Assembly: GCA_016283195.1 (NCBI GenBank)
Contig: JAEEML010000097.1
Coordinates: 1-44,925, forward strand
From: Deltaproteobacteria bacterium
GTDB lineage: Bacteria; JAEEML01
DNA: 44,925 bases
Reading direction: 5' to 3'
Shown: in pieces, positions 41,533 to 44,925 of the stretch
How positions within the stretch are numbered: the first letter of the stretch is position 1
How the letters are laid out: every line of letters starts with the position of its first letter
Position numbers and translations under genes: made by a program
The notes under the pieces: model-generated
Told to the model about the DNA's origin: nothing
Database searches by the model: none
Seen by the model: the letters and a program-made list of their open reading frames with translations, nothing else

Positions 41533-42250
41533 AGCTTTGGCCGGCGGTAAAAGGAGCTATTGGCAAGTAACTAAAGATCCCCAGGTTATTCTCATTTTGC
41601 TCTTGCCCCTTTTTTTAATTTATTCGGTGGGCATTTTGGCCACCGGCGGTGTGCGCAACGGCGTTGATTTAGTGAGTGATTTTTTGCGCGGGACTATCTT
41701 TCGCGGGAGCGATTTGGCCTACGGAATCACTATGCTTGCTGCTCTTATCGCCATGATTTTTGTGCTGGCCAAATGGCGGGAAAAGCGTATTTTTGACCCC
41801 AAAATATATCTCGGCGTTATTCTGGAAGGGGTGATTTATGGCAGCTTACTCGGCACCATCGTGGTGCGCTTTCTCTCGATTTTGGGCGTGAGCGCACTGG
41901 CAGCCGGCAAGGCCGGATGCGGAGTTTTTTGCAATTTTACCCTGAGTATCGGCGCCGGCCTTTGGGAAGAAATCGTTTTTCGCCTTCTTTTAATCGGCCT
42001 GCCGGCCTTTTTACTGGCCAAACTTTATCCGGAGCGCAAAAAAAGAATCACCATCGTTCTTATTTTGGTGAGCTCACTGATTTTTAGCGCCGTTCATTAC
42101 CTCGGCTCTTTGGGGGATGCCTTTACGCTTTACAGCTTTTTGTTTCGCTTTTTTTGCGGCCTTCTCTTTGCGCTGCTTTATTATTGGCGCGGTCTTGCTG
42201 TATCGGCTTATACCCATGCAGCTTATGATGTAATGGTTTTGGTGTTTTGA
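41522..42250 (+). CDS. CPBP family intramembrane metalloprotease
   Basis: A 242-residue protein with about six to seven membrane helices. CPBP (CAAX-type, Abi) motifs are present: EEIVFR in the GLWEEIVFRLLLIG helix (the EExxxR motif), FSAVH, and HAAYD near the C-terminus. These supply the zinc ligands and catalytic base. Members cleave within the membrane, sometimes on lipidated or prenylated substrates or bacteriocins. Two starts are possible: ATG 41510 or ATG 41522; the latter has GGGGG 5 bases upstream and is used here. Both overlap the preceding gene, suggesting translational coupling. The substrate is unknown. Confidence 0.8.
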   Translation: MATEALAGGKRSYWQVTKDPQVILILLLPLFLIYSVGILATGGVRNGVDLVSDFLRGTIFRGSDLAYGITMLAALIAMIFVLAKWREKRIFDPKIYLGVILEGVIYGSLLGTIVVRFLSILGVSALAAGKAGCGVFCNFTLSIGAGLWEEIVFRLLLIGLPAFLLAKLYPERKKRITIVLILVSSLIFSAVHYLGSLGDAFTLYSFLFRFFCGLLFALLYYWRGLAVSAYTHAAYDVMVLVF

Positions 42251-42257
42251 GCAAAAT

Positions 42258-44327
42258 ATGAGTGATAAAAGTATTATTTTATTGATTTTCTTGCTTGCGG
42301 CACTGCTGCCGGCTTGCAAAAATACACCCGCCTGCTTTTCGGACAGCGATTGCGCGACCGATGAATACTGTCTTGATAATACTTGCAAAATAAGAGAGCA
42401 GGTTACTTATGAGTGCCTTAAAGACAGCGATTGCCCCAAAGAGAGTGATGTCTGCACCAAGGGCCGTTGCCTTGATTCCAGCCGCGCCCATTTTTGCCTT
42501 AAAGACAGCGATTGTCCTTTAGATAAATTTTGCCGCTTAGGCATAGGCGATTGTGTTGAGTGCCTGACATCGGCCCAATGTGATGTGGCGGGCGGCGCGG
42601 TCTGCCTGATAGATGGTAGATGCGGAAAACCTCTGGGCTGTAAAGCACAAGAAGAGTGTGACCCGCTCTATTGCCGCGAGGATACCGGCGAATGTGTGGA
42701 ATGTCTTGATAGCAGCCATTGCCGGAATGGCCGGGTGTGCGATTTAACTGCCTATTATTGCCGGGCTTGCAAAAATAATCAGGATTGCGGCGGCGCCGAG
42801 TGCCTTAGCGGCACCTGCCAGCTTTGGGGCGAATGTGACGCCAGCAGCGATTGCGGCGGACAGGCTTGTTATCAGGGGCGTTGTACCAGCTGCCTTGATA
42901 ATACCTATTGCGGCGAACGGGAGTATTGCGAAACCTCCTCCGGCCTTTGCAAAGAGGCCGAGTGCTGGCCGGGGGGCGCTGCCTGTAAAGACGGTAAAGT
43001 TTGCCGCGACAGGCAGTGTCAAAAGTGTCTTTATGATTATGAATGTCCGAGTGATAAAGTTTGCGCGGCCGCCGGTTGTGTCAGCGGCAGCGAACCTGGC
43101 TGCTCTGCCAATAGCGATTGCCCGGGCGGGCTGGTTTGCCTTAGCGATTCTTGTAAGCCTTGCACCGCCAACGATGATTGCACTAAACCGCTGGCCTGCG
43201 ATTTGTCTAAAAATCCAGCTATTTGCGTTGATATGTCTGTTAACGGCCCCGGGGCTCTTGGGGCAACTTGCACCAATAATAACGATTGTAATTCCGGCTT
43301 TTGCCTGATTATCGCCGGCCAGTATGTCTGCTCCTCTTTTTGCATAGGTAGCGGCCTTGGCCATAGCGACGGCACGGCAGATAATAAAAATGTCGATTGT
43401 CCGAGCGGTTATCAGTGTCACCAAGCCAATAGCGGCAGTACACTTGATGGCCATAGATATTGTGTTGGCGCCGCACTTTTGCCTGCCGAACCGGGAAATC
43501 CTTTTAGTGCTCTGCCGGGGGCCAGCTGCGCCGCAGAGGACAACAGTTGCCAGACTTCCTGCGATTTTGCCTCTTCCTCCTGCCGCCGTTTTTGCTCCGC
43601 CGATAGGGATTGTTCTGCCGGCGAAGTGTGCCAGGCGGAATATAACAGCCTTGGTAATCCCACCGGCATTCTTTCTTGCGCCGCTCTGGTGCCTTACACC
43701 AGCCTTAAAGAGGCCGGTTTTACCTGCGGGAATGGCCGCGAATGTCTGAGCGGAGTTTGTAGCGGCTATTGCTATACGGCTTCCGGCTATTCTACGCGCC
43801 TTTGCAACAATAATAACGATTGCGCTGTCGGTGAAACCTGCTTTGGGGTTTGCCGCGACCCTTGCCGTAGCGGTGCCGATTGTAAGAATGGCGAAATTTG
43901 TACTCCAAGGCCGCTTTCACCGTTAAAAAACGGTAATTACGACGGTGATCTTTGGATAAATATCTGTGATGACCCTTATTATGCTTATTGCTCCAAAGAG
44001 AGCCATTGCACCTCCGCCGAAACCATGGCCGATAATTACACCCCCGCTTGTGTGGAGGAGCGCTGCTCTTGTAAAAAAGATGAACACTGCGCTTCAACCA
44101 CCGGTATATGTTTCGGCGGGCGCTGCATTACTTTGGCCGAGGGGGAGCCTTGCACCGACGATGCCAATTGTGCCAGCGAATGGTGCTCTCTTAGCGGCAA
44201 ATGCACCTCAATTTGTGCGGTTGATGCCGATTGCCAAAATAATAAGGCGGGGCAAAAGTGCCGCAATACCTACTACGAGGGTAGCGCCGGTGGCATTATA
44301 TATAGTGTAGGGCTTTGTGATAATTAG
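42258..44327 (+). CDS. Large cysteine-rich lipoprotein
   Basis: A 689-residue lipoprotein (lipobox LLPAC, C20) with more than 80 cysteines in short repeated units, several of the form SDC......CxxxxC (e.g. KDSDCPKESDVC, KDSDCPLDKFC, SNSDCPGGLVC, NNDCNSGFC). It belongs to the same broad class as the three other Cys-rich lipoproteins here. Dense disulfides need oxidative folding in the periplasm. The gene starts 7 bases after the CPBP gene and closes the tandem. Apparent long antisense and out-of-frame ORFs over it are artefacts of the repeated Cys/Gly codons. Role unknown; a surface binding protein is likely. Confidence 0.75.
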   Translation: MSDKSIILLIFLLAALLPACKNTPACFSDSDCATDEYCLDNTCKIREQVTYECLKDSDCPKESDVCTKGRCLDSSRAHFCLKDSDCPLDKFCRLGIGDCVECLTSAQCDVAGGAVCLIDGRCGKPLGCKAQEECDPLYCREDTGECVECLDSSHCRNGRVCDLTAYYCRACKNNQDCGGAECLSGTCQLWGECDASSDCGGQACYQGRCTSCLDNTYCGEREYCETSSGLCKEAECWPGGAACKDGKVCRDRQCQKCLYDYECPSDKVCAAAGCVSGSEPGCSANSDCPGGLVCLSDSCKPCTANDDCTKPLACDLSKNPAICVDMSVNGPGALGATCTNNNDCNSGFCLIIAGQYVCSSFCIGSGLGHSDGTADNKNVDCPSGYQCHQANSGSTLDGHRYCVGAALLPAEPGNPFSALPGASCAAEDNSCQTSCDFASSSCRRFCSADRDCSAGEVCQAEYNSLGNPTGILSCAALVPYTSLKEAGFTCGNGRECLSGVCSGYCYTASGYSTRLCNNNNDCAVGETCFGVCRDPCRSGADCKNGEICTPRPLSPLKNGNYDGDLWINICDDPYYAYCSKESHCTSAETMADNYTPACVEERCSCKKDEHCASTTGICFGGRCITLAEGEPCTDDANCASEWCSLSGKCTSICAVDADCQNNKAGQKCRNTYYEGSAGGIIYSVGLCDN

Positions 44328-44351
44328 GAAACTTAAGGAAAAAAATGCAAT

Positions 44352-44371
44352 TATTTTGCCCATGCAAAATA
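44352..44371. terminator. Inverted repeat downstream of the last cysteine-rich gene
   Basis: TATTTTGC (44352-44359) pairs perfectly with GCAAAATA (44364-44371) around a 4-base CCAT loop, 25 bases after the stop codon. The stem is AT-rich and there is no T-run after it, so it is a weak terminator or an operator for the next gene. Confidence 0.35.
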
Positions 44372-44492
44372 AAGTATAGCCGCAAAACGGAGAATGTGTG
44401 TATTATAGGCAAGGCTTCCGCCGGTGGCATGGGAGCTCTGAAGAAAAGTATAAGCTTTTGAGCTTTATATATATGTTTTTTGGAGGTTAGAA

Positions 44493-44925
44493 ATGAGTGC
44501 AATCGGCAGTGGAATGGGTCCACAAATTAATCCCTACATCGGTCAGATTGGTAATGAACAGCAAATTCAGCAAACCGGCAATCTTGGTAAATCCAATAAA
44601 ACCGCCGGTATTACCGGTAAGAGCCCTCTGGATGTCGGTTTTGAGCGCGGCAAAGGCAAAGTGGCCAGTGAAGTGGCCCAAAAAGCCGGTCAGGTACGCA
44701 ATCCCATAGTGGAAGCTGATGAATCTTTTGTGGATTTTGATGCCGGCGTTGCCAAAAGCGCCAGCAAGTCATCTCTTTCTGCTGCTTTAAGCTTGGAAGA
44801 TTTCGACCCTAATGAATTTGGTGGCAATAAACTGAGTAATGCCGCTACCGGTATTTTAGAATCCAAATTCTCCGCTACCGATGCCGATGTAGCTAAATTG
44901 CAAAATATGGCCGATTCTATCGTCC
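44493..44925 (+). CDS. Unidentified protein, 3' end beyond the window
   Basis: ATG 44493 has GGAGG (44482-44486) 6 bases upstream and the frame stays open to the window edge (144 complete codons). No signal peptide is present. The N-terminus is polar and Gly/Gln/Asn/Ile-rich (MSAIGSGMGPQINPYIGQIG), then Lys/Gly-rich, then an acidic and Ser/Ala-rich helical part with LEDFDPNEFGG and SKFSATDADVAKLQNMA. This resembles the disordered, non-Sec N-termini of the two large paralogs at 7591 and 10762, so it could be a secretion substrate or a SctW-like regulator. I cannot assign a family from this fragment. A clear gap and hairpin upstream suggest its own promoter. Confidence 0.6.
   Translation, partial: MSAIGSGMGPQINPYIGQIGNEQQIQQTGNLGKSNKTAGITGKSPLDVGFERGKGKVASEVAQKAGQVRNPIVEADESFVDFDAGVAKSASKSSLSAALSLEDFDPNEFGGNKLSNAATGILESKFSATDADVAKLQNMADSIV

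Noticed and set aside
42744-43454. 236-codon minus-strand ORF and other long frames over the last Cys-rich gene
   Set aside because: Alanine/isoleucine-rich shadows produced by repeated Gly/Cys codons of the sense frame.

Overview
The window looks like a chromosomal piece of a Gram-negative, deltaproteobacterium-like organism, most plausibly in or near Myxococcota and probably anaerobic. The evidence is many secreted cysteine-rich lipoproteins (one carrying DUF4215/Myxococcus-type repeats), PEGA-domain proteins, MJ0042 zinc-ribbon/TPR proteins, ferredoxin-rich redox proteins and type III secretion genes. The taxonomic call is an inference from gene content only.

Layout. 1-3155: arginine decarboxylase (speA), a small membrane histidine kinase and an unassigned minus-strand coding remnant. 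3187-7223: alkaline-phosphatase-superfamily hydrolase (-), tRNA-Arg(TCT) (+), and two minus-strand TPR proteins, one with an MJ0042 zinc ribbon and one a lipoprotein. 7591-13968: two tandem paralogous proteins of about 1,000 residues with exported-effector-like architecture. 14064-17698: ettA, an NfeD-like membrane protein and a diguanylate cyclase. 17812-21380 (-): two cysteine-rich lipoproteins. 21631-23472: an orphan biotin-dependent carboxyltransferase. 23473-23860: a noncoding, hairpin-rich repeat. 23861-28451 (-): a five-gene redox operon (two small membrane proteins, a NapH-like polyferredoxin, a Tat aldo/keto reductase with ferredoxin tail, and a Tat flavodoxin-ferredoxin whose signal peptide is separated by a one-base frameshift). 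28697-30028: ugd. 30117-32986: type III secretion genes sctJ, a FliG-like gene in the sctK slot, and sctL. 33066-39097: a leader mini-ORF, a TPR/PEGA protein, a cysteine-rich lipoprotein and a 1,145-residue lipoprotein behind a CRP-like class II promoter. 39304-44327: sugar nucleotidyltransferase-like protein, PEGA lipoprotein with a His-rich tail, CPBP protease and another cysteine-rich lipoprotein. 44493-end: the start of an unidentified protein cut by the window edge.

The most interesting part is the secretion locus. A protein with all three FliG regions is encoded between the T3SS inner ring (SctJ) and stator (SctL) genes, where the unrelated adaptor SctK normally sits. With the two large paralogs at 7591-13968 and the partial gene at 44493 as possible substrates, the window suggests a type III system that kept a flagellar-like switch component. 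The rest of the apparatus (ATPase, export gate, needle, any secretin) is not here, so it must lie elsewhere or be absent.

Several CDS starts were moved to internal ATG/GTG codons with good ribosome binding sites. All family assignments come from motif recognition by eye; no database search was run.
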